Assembly: GCF_003254395.2 (NCBI RefSeq)
Contig: NC_037651.1
Span: forward strand, 124,001-188,000
Direction: 5' to 3'
Source of the DNA: Apis mellifera
Lineage: Eukaryota; Arthropoda; Insecta; Hymenoptera; Apidae
Length of the DNA stretch: 64,000 nucleotides
Shown piece after piece: positions 24,664-35,375 of the stretch. Under the pieces are notes generated by a model. The model searched no databases and was not told the origin of the DNA. It saw nothing but the letters and a program-made list of their open reading frames with translations. Numbering within the stretch: the first letter of the stretch is position 1; each line of letters begins with the position of its first letter. Made by a program: the position numbers and the translations under genes.

Positions 24664-25897
24664 AATTTTATATATATATATATATATATATAGATTATAA
24701 CTTAATATGACCTAATAACTTTAATCACTTCAAATATAGTAATTGAATGAAAATAAAAAAACATTGTTATCTTTCATAAAATATTTTAGGTTAAATATTA
24801 AATTCAGAAATAAGTAAGAGAGAAGGAATAATAAAAAATAAAAAAATAATATTTAAAATTAAAAAAACTATTTTATTTCTATTATAAATAAAATATAATA
24901 ATTTAATGTACAGAAATATAATAAAATTTATATAATAAAAATAAAAACAATTTCTCTTTATTAAATTTTTTAGTAGAAAAGTTGAAAATTAACTAAATTA
25001 AAATGAAAAACTATATTGATGATATTAAAAACTAATATTTCCGTTATTACATTTAATGAATTTAAATGTTCTATTTTATAAACTAATTTTTACAACATGT
25101 TTAATAATTTCATTGATATTTTAATACATTTTTAACTCTTTAAAATTATTTGTATTTTTCTATTTTTGTTTCTTGCTCATGATAAAATTTTTATAAGTTT
25201 TCTCATTCACATCGAAAAAAACGTCAGAGCCATTTCGTAAAATCTGGCACAGATAAATGAATTCGTTTAAATTCGAATAATTTACAATAATAATTTGAAT
25301 AACATGAATTTATTTCATTTCACTATTTTGAAATATTTTTTCAAGTTTCTGGCAATTTATATTATTCAAAACATTTGCTTCAAATAAAATTTGAATAATT
25401 TTATTAATCTAAACAAAATTTAAATTTTTTTATTTTCTACTTTAAAAATTGTAATTCTGTACTTATTGTGTACTTATGGACATCAATATTTAATTATTAT
25501 TTAATTCTAATAATCTTATTATTGATCATTAAAATTTAAGAAGTATTTAATATTTGTATTCATAATATTCTTGTTGTTTAATAAAAATTTTTAAGAATAT
25601 TTTAATCTATATAAATGATTTACAATTAATTTAATAACAAGAATTTTTGTAATATATTACGCATATATTTTTATTTTGAAATTCATTTAATACTGCTGCT
25701 TATTGTGAATCAGATACACGCGTGTACACACGCATTACACAATGTAAATATAATTAATAAAACATAAATTTTTTATTCTAAAAAGAAAAAATTTTCTATT
25801 AAACAAAGATATTTTCATTAATATTTATATTACAAAGAAAAAAGAGAGTTGGAAAAATAATAACATACTTAACACTTTTTGTATCGATATTATTCAT
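21259..25897 (-). CDS. Spot14 / MID1-interacting protein 1 family protein
   Basis: Two coding exons, 25897-25869 and 21835-21259, join in phase to give about 201 residues. The family (THRSP/MID1IP1) binds and promotes polymerisation of acetyl-CoA carboxylase and so stimulates fatty-acid synthesis; MID1IP1 also binds the MID1 microtubule protein. The match is seen in the N-terminal block GFGNTSIFYSMQQFIRTVRE then MEDTILIPRRLLDL, and in the C-terminal amphipathic block FKKHLRGLHFNIQKMTLAAE then YLILTYQRM. The middle is low-complexity and acidic (HDSEEDS), as is common in this family. No signal peptide or membrane segment is visible, so a cytosolic protein is expected. Exon 1 supplies only MNNIDTKSV plus two bases of a Lys codon. 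The donor AAGTATGT and the phase fit well, but exon 1 has no homology support of its own. The family assignment is from memory of the conserved ends and needs a profile search. Confidence 0.78.
21836..25868. other. Intron of the Spot14-family gene
   Basis: About 4 kb of AT-rich sequence with TA tracts (for example 24638-24692) and a small imperfect hairpin near 23895-23920 (TTCCACC / GGTGGAA). Close to exon 1, at about 25708-25737, there is an isolated CG-containing patch with the palindrome ACACGCGTGT followed by ACACACGC. It is the most CpG-dense point of the intron and could be a regulatory site. No other gene was seen. Confidence 0.6.
24638..24692. repeat. Two (TA)n tracts
   Basis: Two TA blocks separated by AAATTTTA, within the intron of the Spot14-family gene. 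Confidence 0.85.
25869..25897 (-). CDS. Spot14-family exon 1 (start codon), predicted
   Basis: ATG at 25897 encodes MNNIDTKSV, then two bases AA followed by donor GTATGT at 25868. The two-base overhang exactly complements the one-base start of the next exon. The donor quality and phase support it; the exon is too short for homology. Confidence 0.6.
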
Positions 25898-28388
25898 ATC
25901 TTTTTGTGATTTGTCAACAAGTATGATGTCTTACATAAGCAAATTCATTAATAATAAATTAAATTAAACAATCAAAATTATTATTATTTTTGAATTTATT
26001 AAAATTATTAAAATAAATAAATTATGAAAAAAAAAAGATTACTAACGTTATCAAGATGGAAAAAATGGATTATTGATTATATATGAATTGTCTCAAATTT
26101 CAAATTAACATCATGCAAAATTTTTTATTAAATTATATTTTCTAGAAGTGCAAGTTTATTCATTTCTGGGAAATGAAATTTCCATTAACAACAAATACAA
26201 GAAAGAATAATTGATAAACGATAGATTTCATTGAAGAAAGAACTTTATTTGCTAATAAAAAATTTAATGCGGACGATTCTGATTTATATATTGTTATCAT
26301 GATTTAAATATGCAAAATAAAGATAAAAGCAAAAATTGTGAAAAAATAACAAGTAATTAGCAATGATCTGGAATAAAATCGAATAAAACAGATTTATATT
26401 TTTTTTTTGAGAGAATGAATAATAAAAAATATTTGAAATTAATCATATAAATAAGTAAATATTTATTTTTCAATATGGTAATACTATGTAATACATATAG
26501 AAAAATTATAGAAATATATTTTATAATAGAAAAAATATTATTTTTTCATAATCTACTTAATCATCCAATGATGAATATAATCGAAAATTGTTAGAAAAAA
26601 CATATTATATACAATGAAAGATAGTATAATAATATGTTATTAAAATTATATTGTAAAATAATTGTAAAACAATTTATCTTAATATGATAAAAAAAATATA
26701 AATCATTGCTAAATAGAATAATTAAGAGAACTAAGGCGGTTATACAAGAGTTAGAATTAAGAATTAAAAATTAAAATCACAGTGATATTTTCTATTCTAA
26801 TATACAAATCAGATAAATTAATAATACAAAATTTGATAAAACTAATTCATCTATTAAATAGCATTATAAATAGCATTCTTATAAGCATTTTTTTTAAAAA
26901 ATTGAAACAATTAAAATAAAATCAAAAAAATCCAATGATAATTCTTAATCCGTAATTATATATTCCACAACATGGATAACCATATTATTGCCTTAACAAT
27001 AAATTCTAATAGAAAATCTTCAAAACAAAAACATTTGAATAAATATATGAAAGCAGTTGAAAGAATTCTAAAAAGAAAAAAGAGTAATGATTTGATAAGA
27101 TAGATACTTGAATTATTGTATATACGAATAAATATTAATGACAAAGATAAAATTTCCTTTTATAATATTTACACTTATCCAAATACTTCCTGTTTATATT
27201 ATGATTGAAACAAGAGAAGAAAACAAAGATCAAGATTTTTAGATAAACTTTATTTGTCATAGCTAAAAAAAATAACTAAATTCAAAGCAACTATGAAAGA
27301 ATTGATTCTATAATAAAGGATATTATTGAATCAAATTATTAAAATCAGAGATCAAGGAAATGCTTTCATTCAAAATAAACATCTGGAATAAAAAAAATTT
27401 AAGATCTCAAAATACTGTACGAAAAGAAGTTTTCAAAAGATTTCAAATAAATTACGATATAAAAAAAATATTGAATCAATTTATAAATTGTAGTCTGTAG
27501 TCGAAATCAAAAAATTAAACAAAAATATAAAGAATTTAAAATAAACAAATAAAAATAATTTTATTGAAACAGATAGAAGACCAATTCTCAATATAAATAC
27601 ATGGAATATTATACAAAATGATACAAAAGAAATTTTAAAAATAAACATGCCATTAACATCCAAACATCTTTTCTAAAATGATATTTTTATATTACAAAAA
27701 ATTCAGAGAATCAAATATTAAAAGAAATTAAACAAAACTTTCTTAAAGTACAAAATAATCTAACTCCAATAAATAAGCATGCATAAAAGTTACATATATT
27801 TATTATTAGTAAATATATTTCAAATTATAATAATTTTATTATATAATATATACTATAATTAAAAATTAATCTTGCTTAAATAAAATAATATCAATATCAA
27901 AATAAAAATAAAATAAGTTAAATTATATAAATAAATAAGCAATATTATATTAATATAATAAATAATTAATTATAATTATAAAATAGGTCTTGAAAATTAA
28001 ACTAATTAATTAAAATTATCATACTTATTTCTATAATTATAATTATTTAATTGCTTATAATTATAATTAATTATATTTATAAATATTATAAATCTTAATC
28101 AAAAATAATTATAAATGGATCTCTTGTATAAAAATATCAAAAATCAAATTCTAGAATACAAAATAAAATTGTTTTTTTCATAATAGATTATAACATATAA
28201 AATATAGTAATGTATTTTTTCTAAATAATTATATTAGTATTATAATTCTTAACAATCTCAACATTTATCTTAAATAAAGTTTGCTACTATAAATATAGAT
28301 ATATATATAAATATTTATAATAATAATGCAATCATAAAGATTTTAATTATAAAAGATTAATTAAGAAATTATGATTTTTTATATATGT
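25898..28388. other. AT-rich DNA, no gene seen
   Basis: This includes the expected 5' leader and promoter of the Spot14-family gene just above 25897, but I see no TATA box or initiator that I would defend. The short minus-strand frames at 26956-27144 and 27481-27663 are low-complexity and unsupported. Confidence 0.55.
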
Positions 28389-28420
28389 TATAAAAGCCCA
28401 AAAACTTGCTCTTCATCAGT
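28389..28420 (+). promoter_or_regulatory. Core promoter: TATA box plus TCAGT initiator
   Basis: TATAAAAG begins at 28389 and TCAGT, the arthropod initiator consensus, lies at 28416-28420. The initiator A is 29 bases downstream of the first T of the TATA box, the spacing expected of a functional pair. The DNA between them is GC-richer than the background (GCCCAAAAACTTGCTC). In very AT-rich DNA a TATA-like string alone means little; the spacing and initiator make this one better than chance. A short frame starting at ATG 28422 (41 codons) follows but is not recognisable. Confidence 0.45.
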
Positions 28421-31337
28421 TTATGTACTATTATTTACATTTTAATATTTTACATGGCGATCATTTTTACATAGGAAATGATTTGATATCGTTGATGATA
28501 ACATTTTCTTATTACTTTTTATTCATAGTTCACGTTGATTATGATCTATTGTAATCATGAGTTTATTTACATTATAACAATATTAACATTATTTTTCTTT
28601 CAGAAAAAGATGAACATATTTTGCAACAGTTGAATACTCACTTCAATTTCAAATAATATATGCCTTTGATTTATTTGTTATCTGAAAAAGTTTATTGTAT
28701 ATCTGAGTGATTTTTTCCTAATAATTAATACTTCGACATTCGTGCATACGTCTCAAAAAAATCATACCATAAACAGATATTCAAATATTGTATTCTTTCC
28801 CAAATTCAAATTTGAATTTTATCGTCTATTTCTGAATTACATCCTTCTTTCTTGACATTTTCTCGGATGGATTCCAAACATTAGCAATTAAATCCTCTCT
28901 CTAAAATGAGAAATCTTCTCACTTCTTATCAAAAGCATTTCTCTTATATCAGATGAATATCATTACTTCTCTTAAAATGAACCAAGTTTCAATATAGCTC
29001 TTCATCTATCGTTTTAAATTATTATTAAACTTTTATGTTCTATGAGATCTTGTTGCAATTTTTTCGATCTAGATTCGAAAGAACACTTCTGCAAAAGAAT
29101 CCATTCCTTATCGAAACCATTTTCTCCAAGATGGAAAATAAAGTAATGCCAAAAATTAAGAATCTTTACATCCTCATTTTGAAAAAATATTCTTTGAACA
29201 AAGAATTAATACTATATTTCTTTTCAATTAATATTTTGTTTACAACCTTTATTTCACCAATTGATTTATGTATACAATTTTCTATTTTATCTTTTTATTT
29301 TTATTTTAGTGAAAGTCGAATCCGATAAATTACATTTTTAATGTAGTATAATTATGTATGGTCTTTTCTAATTTGATTATAATTTCGGATTTTTTTTTTA
29401 TTTTATGTGATTGATACTATATTTTCAAATTATATTTTTTCTTCTGAAAATTCATTAAGTGAACACGGTTATTATAGCACGCTTCATTTTGTCGAGGAAA
29501 TTTTCAATCTTTTTTTTATTTTATGTTCTTATTTTATTAATGAATTTTATCTAATATTTTTCTTATTTATTCTTTCAGTATATTTTATGCTATTTTCTTG
29601 TTAAATAGAAAAAAATCTTTTATATTGTGTAAGCAAACACAGCTTCTGTTCACACAAAATTATTGCTGACGATTGTTTTGACTCATTCTGTGAATGGTAT
29701 ATCGAAAAACAATCGATTCATTTTGATCATATTAATTTTCTGTAATAAATATTAAATATTAGAATAATATTTTGTTTTATATCTTGTTTTATTAATTTAT
29801 ATGATTGGAAATGTAGCAGGATTATTCTCTATTTCTTTATTCCAAGCAAGAATCTTATTAGTTCTTGAAAGATTTTTGATTTAAAATGTGATTCTTGTAA
29901 ATATATAATAATAATAATAATAATAATATATTATAATATATAATAGTATATTATTCGTTAAAATTAAAATTTAAAAAAATAATTAATTATAATATATTTA
30001 ATAATAATAAATAATTATTAAATGCATTATATTATATCTCAAACTCTTCAATATTAAAATCTGTTTCATTTTTTGATTTATTCATATTTGCCGGTAAAAA
30101 TATCAAATTTAATATATTTTCATTTTATATTATTATTTTTTTTTTGGTTTTTCATTATGAAAAAAACTTAGATATGGATCTGAAATTAAAATTAATTTGT
30201 GCAATAAATCTTTATTCGTCATAATATTTTTCATGTATAATGTTCCCTATGTCATTATTATGTTTATATATATTATTGGCTTCCTAAATTTCTTAATTTT
30301 CAATAAAATATTATTTTCAATGATATTTTCTCCATGAATAAATATTTTATATACAAAAATGAATCATAATATCATACCAGTATAATTTTTCTGCAGTTAA
30401 TAAGCAGTAATTTTTTAATTCTTTTATGTTATTCATGTAATAACATTAAATTTTCTTATGGTTATATCTCTCGAAATTAATTTATATTATAAAATTTACA
30501 AAAAATTTTCTGACAGTATTTCCATTATTTGTTTTCAAATATCGATTATAATAATAATTCTATTTTGTTGAAATCTGTTTTTAATCTTTTTTTATTCAAA
30601 AATTGATTTTTTATTTTATAGAATATAATATAAATTTTTTTCTTATTGATTTTAGTTGAAATGTGGAGTAAACATTCAAAAAAACCGAATATAAGCAATA
30701 GAATTGATAATTGACTGAATTTACATTTGAATAGGTTTTTTTCTGTACAAATCAATTAAATTCGTTTCAAAAATCTTAGTATTACAAATATGGATGGATG
30801 CATTAATAATTATATATTAATTATATATTTTTTCATTTATTTATTTTCTAACTAAAAAGAAAGTTTATTTTTTCTATTTTTACAAAATATAACTGTAAAT
30901 TTTGAATTTGTTTGATCATGTACAACTCTTTTTCTCTGGATAATTTATGGATTTATTTCTTTCATCTACTGCATCTGAATAAATATGCAAAAACAATAAA
31001 ATTTTTTCATGTTGAATTATTTTTATATATCAATTAAAACATAAAAAATAATAAAAAAATTTCCATTATCATTAAATTTGTTTCTAATTTTTGTTTATAA
31101 TTTGTAAAACTAGAATTTCCGTCGAAATCCCACTTACAAAATAAAGTGAAATCATCTTTATTAATTAATAAAAATGAGTCAATTATTATTATTATATTTT
31201 TATATGTTTTATTTAATAAATAATTTTATAAAGTCATTTACATTTTTGTTTATTTATAAAAATTTCTTTTTTGATAAAGCTTCATTAATTTTATTAATAT
31301 TTTATATAATGGATGCATTTAATGTTGTGCATTTTAG
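28421..31337. other. T-rich region, possible intron or leader of an unknown gene
   Basis: The plus strand is T-rich with several open frames (29035-29328, 29407-29604) that have no family signature and no convincing splice pair. Possible donors are TGT followed by GTAAGC at about 29628 and AAA followed by GTAATG at about 29143, but I could not build a protein from them. It may be transcribed from the promoter at 28389; that is speculation. Confidence 0.35.
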
Positions 31338-31547
31338 TTGACGAACGCAAATTATTATGTTTCTCTCAATAAATCCAAAGTTATTATTAAAGATAATGCT
31401 TCTTCGGATGACATTTGTGATTGTAAAATTTCAGATTTATCATATTTTAAAATCGCGGAAGATGTGACTGGTGAACATGTGTGTTTTATTAATAATTTTA
31501 TAGTAACTGTCTTGCCTTTTTTTCTAAGTTTTATAGAAGCTGCATAA
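31338..31547 (+). CDS. Possible terminal exon of an unrecognised small protein
   Basis: A frame of 69 codons begins directly after GCATTTTAG, a good acceptor with AG at 31336-31337, and stops at TAA 31545-31547. AATAAA follows at 31563 with T/GT-rich sequence after it, which is a normal 3'-end arrangement. The frame is clearly GC-richer and more codon-like than its surroundings (SSDDICDCKISDLSYF, then EDVTGEHVCF), with three cysteines and a hydrophobic end. It starts L-T-N-A-N-Y-Y, which could complete a signal peptide from an upstream exon. I recognise no family and found no upstream exon, so it may also be chance. Confidence 0.3.
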   Translation: MTNANYYVSLNKSKVIIKDNASSDDICDCKISDLSYFKIAEDVTGEHVCFINNFIVTVLPFFLSFIEAA

Positions 31548-33557
31548 ACAATTTCTGTGAAAAAATAAAGATATTGAAGTTCTTTTGTTTTTTCTATTTT
31601 ATTTCAAAACAATTTTCAAAGCTTTTTAATATCCTCTTCTTGATATTCAAGAAATTATTATAACTTTTTCAAAAATAATAAAAAATAGTATAACTTTTTC
31701 AAAAATACAATCTTTTGATTCTATTTACTATATTTTATTAAAAAAAATTGTGTTAGTTTATATTTTTATACTTCCAATATTTGAAATAATTAGAGAAAAT
31801 TGTTTTTAATTTTCTTTTTTTTTAATAACATAAATTTAATATATTTTTCTTTACTTGTCATTTTTATTATCCTTGATGAAAAAAATTTATCTTAAGTAAT
31901 TAAATAAATTGCTTCTTTTTTCCCTCTATCTTATTAATTTGATAATTGTATCATCAAATTATAGCGTACATATAATTTTTATCTCTGTCATTGTTTCATT
32001 TAATTAAACTTCATTAAACTTCAAGATTATTATTTATAAAATTACTTATAATATTTTTTCATTTATTCGTTCATTTTATTCAAAAACAATTCGATACCGA
32101 ATCGCAATGAACTTTTCAAAACGAAATGTTTCTAAAAATTGAAATAGTTTCTTAGAGTACGAAAAACATTATAATTAACATTTTTCCCAAAAAATTTTTT
32201 TTTTAAATTATTGTTAGAATAAATAATAGGATGAACTTATGCTCTATAAATTCATTATTCTGAATATATCTTTAAATAATTTAACTCCAATAAATTTCTT
32301 CGCTAATTTTCTTTAAACAAACTTGCATAACCAACATGCGATTAATTAAGATCTCATTATTGTTCAAGATTGTTTATTGTTTATATTTTAAAAACTTGTG
32401 AATTAAGTGTATTATAGTGCCAAATTAAGTTATCCGTATATATTAATTATCAATTTCTCTAAGAATTTCATTTCACATTGAAATCTTTTTTTTAAATTCA
32501 CTCTATAATATTGTGCAAATCTTACATCTTACAATTATATTATTTAATATATAATAAAAAATTGAATTTCGATACCATTTTGCAATAAAAATGATTTCTA
32601 TACAAAATCTTTTCAGTTATCTTATTAAAGATATTATTTTCAATTTATTTTCAGTTGAAGATCAAGAAAAAAGAATATAATTTATAATTTTATTACATGA
32701 TTTCTGAAATCAATAAAAATAATATATATAATAAAAATAATAAAAATAAATGAATAAAACAAGTTTCTTAATAATTTTTCCCAATATTTTGTTCTATTAT
32801 TTCGTTTGTTTTTATAAAACTCTTTCTCGCATATTCTTATTAATGTTATTCCAAAACACATTTTTTTCTTAATCTCTCTTTTCTTATCTACACATTCTTT
32901 ATTATTTAATTATATCAAAATTCGCTCTCAATCTGAAATATTAATCTTTTCTCGTATTACTATTATTCTATTTAACAAATATTTTTAAGTTATTCCATTA
33001 AAAGTTCTATTAAGTCTATGATGTAATAATAATATTTTATCAATATATCTTTGATAGATCTGCCAATTATAATATCCGCTGTTAGATGGTCACAATCATG
33101 ATTGTTACAATGAATGAACGGGTTAAGTGATTCCGCAATTAGGTCATTTTGAACGCCAAGCGATTTTTATTGATATTCACGCCATTGTATATTATTATTA
33201 AATTGCAACGATTAATTACATTGCAACATTCGATTTTATTGTAATTTCACCATTCGATCTTCTTCACATCAAAATAGTTAAATATTATTTATAAATTCAA
33301 CTTTCTAAAATTGTCGAGATGAATAATTATAAATTTCAAATACTAAATATATTGACAATTAATAAGACAATAAAGATACTACACATTTATGATAATTATA
33401 ATTTTATAGATAATAATTTAAGATTATAAGAATTGTATATTAATACTATGTATTATATAAAATATATAAGATTTATAAAATCTTAATTAAAACTTCTTGC
33501 TTTCAATTGCATATCAAATTTACGAACGCAATAAGTGCTGCATAACAATATATATAA
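31548..33557. other. AT-rich DNA with one GC-richer island
   Basis: No gene or transposon was seen. A patch at about 33070-33200 is notably less AT-rich, with GATGGTCACAATCATG, GAACGGGTTAAGTG and GAACGCCAAGCG. It has no long open frame and could be a conserved non-coding element or a small relic. Confidence 0.45.
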
Positions 33558-34713
33558 AGGATATTCCAAAATTCATGCAAGAAGTAATTTTGATAGAAAA
33601 CACAAGTTTATAATTAAAAATTATAAATTTTTTATTGATCATAAAATATACAATATAGGATTATGCATCGAATAGCATATCCATGGTAAATAGCCTCTAT
33701 GGCTTTGCTGATATTCTTTTATTGAAATTTTCCATAACCATCTTATATGTGGCTGAATTTCATTGATACAGTGCTTAATTTCCTCCTGTAAGGCATGGAT
33801 AGGATTGTTGGCAAATCTTAGACTTCAAAAAAATTCCAAAGAAATAAATCCAAGAGCGTTAAATCGCATAATCTGGGAGATCAATTCTAATGATCAAAAT
33901 GAAATTATCAGGAAATGACTTATGCAGTAATTGAATTGTTTCTTGGACTGATTGGGAGGACATGTGGCATTGTCTTGTTGAAACTGGATATATCGTTCAC
34001 ATCTAACTATTATTGCCTAATCAATCACATTTTCAAAGAAGTATAGTCCGATAATGTCTCCAGCCCAAAATCCGCATCAAACAATGAAACGTTATGGATG
34101 TATTTGTTTCTCAACAATCACTCGTGGATTTTCTGAACCCCAAATATATGACAATTTTGTCAATGCAATCCATCAAGATAAAAATGAGCCTTATCTGAAG
34201 ATGATTTTGTTAAAAAAATCAGCATCCACTTATTATTGTTCCGTAATCTATTCATGCGTGGTCAATAGTAGCTTAAGTCAATTGAACTTTGTAAGCATGA
34301 AGATACAAATTTTTCGTAAGAATATGTTATAAAGAACTTCTCGAAATATTCAATTCTTGACCATAGTGCCGAATCCCTAGACTCTCAGCAATACTTTTAC
34401 GAATTGCTTCGATGTTTTATGTTGAACGACTTGAAGGACAATTAGAATGCTTAAAATTACTAATTGAATCTCCCTAAATTTTTTAATTAATCTTTTCACA
34501 GAAATTAAATCATTATTCCGAGCATATTTTTTATGAAAATTGCGAACTATCAAACCTTCATTATTTTTAAAATATTAACAATGAAAATATTGTTCTTTCG
34601 TGTACCGCTTCATTTTTAATAATCCTAAACTGTCAGCTATTACGATGTCTTTTTTTTTTCGTTGGCAATACTTTATCGTGCAAACTTCAAATCTTGCGTG
34701 AATTTTGGGACAT
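33558..34713 (-). mobile_element. Decayed IS630/Tc1/mariner-superfamily transposon
   Basis: Imperfect terminal inverted repeats are visible. The left end contains CCAAAATTCATGCAAGA (about 33566-33582) and the right end, read in reverse, has CCCAAAATTCACGCAAGA (34693-34710). Between them the minus strand carries a broken transposase. The right end abuts a TA array, in keeping with TA target preference, but the exact target-site copy cannot be fixed inside it. By family knowledge such an element moves by cut-and-paste; this copy cannot encode an enzyme. Confidence 0.8.
33650..34614 (-). pseudogene. Broken transposase of the 33.6-34.7 kb element
   Basis: The relic starts at ATG 34614 (MKRYTKEQYFHC) and can be followed only by switching frames. 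Recognisable pieces are KIIF(x)(x)EAHF-type sequence opposite 34195-34215, the WGSENPR region opposite 34120-34145, IIGLYFFENV, then FQQDNATC (second catalytic Asp block) near 33975, and LQEEIKHCINEIQPHI near 33755-33800. These match the DDE transposases with QQDGATCHT motifs common in insect genomes. There are several stops and frameshifts. The plus-strand open frame at 34054-34332 is only its antisense. Confidence 0.75.
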
Positions 34714-34727
34714 ATATTGATATATAC

Positions 34728-34728
<1 letters not shown>

Positions 34729-34768
<40 letters not shown>
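34729..34768. repeat. (TA)n microsatellite
   Basis: A TA tract immediately beyond the right end of the IS630-like relic. Confidence 0.9.
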
Positions 34769-34769
<1 letters not shown>

Positions 34770-35146
34770 ATAATAATTATTTTGTTAATTCAATAATAAT
34801 TCAATAATAATTTGTTGTTCTGATATAGAATATTCGATTTGAAGTTTCACATGCAATTATTTTCCAAAATATAATTCGTTTCAAAAAATGTTTCAAATAA
34901 GATTTACTTTTTTGAGAACATATTATACTTACAAATATTTTCTAAATGGATGGTTTTCAAGATTTCAAAATAATTTTTCTTTTCTTACATGTTTATATGG
35001 TATATTTGATATATTTAGCTGTAAACTAATGTTTATTCTGATACGAATTTATTGACTTATTTCAATCTTTCAAGAAAGTGCAAAATCATTTATTATTATT
35101 TATCATTCATAGCTTATCTTCATTATATATTTAAAAATTGTTTTTT

Positions 35147-35375
35147 TGCAAATATTTTCTAAAAAATTTTGCAGTTGATCAGAAAATTATTTCAGCATTA
35201 GAGATTAAGAATTGCCTATAAAATAGTAAAATAATAATTAAAAATTATTTTTTTTCAATACATTGATTTATTCCTAAATATAAATTTCACATTTTTAATT
35301 ATTATTTTATTATTTTATAGACAATGCTATAATAATTTTCTGATCAACTGCAAAATTTTTTAGAAAGCATTTGCA
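35147..35375. repeat. 229-bp inverted repeat (hairpin or MITE-like)
   Basis: The left arm (35147-35246) and the right arm (about 35293-35375) are reverse complements over roughly 80 bases. They share TTTTGCAGTTGATCAGAAAA and CTATAAAATA then AATAATTAAAAAT. The left arm has an extra 16 or so bases (around 35203-35218). The loop is about 45-50 bases. The arms begin and end with TGCAAAT / ATTTGCA. No clear target-site duplication was found. It could be a miniature inverted-repeat element or a chance-preserved foldback; its RNA would form a long hairpin. Confidence 0.85.

Noticed and set aside
25705..25730. A carbohydrate response element (CAYGNG-N5-CNCRTG) in the Spot14-family gene
   Set aside because: The first half fits (CACGCG), but the second half box does not match at either spacing.
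29035..29328. 97-codon plus-strand frame as a gene
   Set aside because: It has no motif, signal peptide or splice support; it remains possible only if the promoter at 28389 proves real.
34054..34332. Plus-strand open frame of 92 codons
   Set aside because: It is the antisense of the IS630-type transposase relic.
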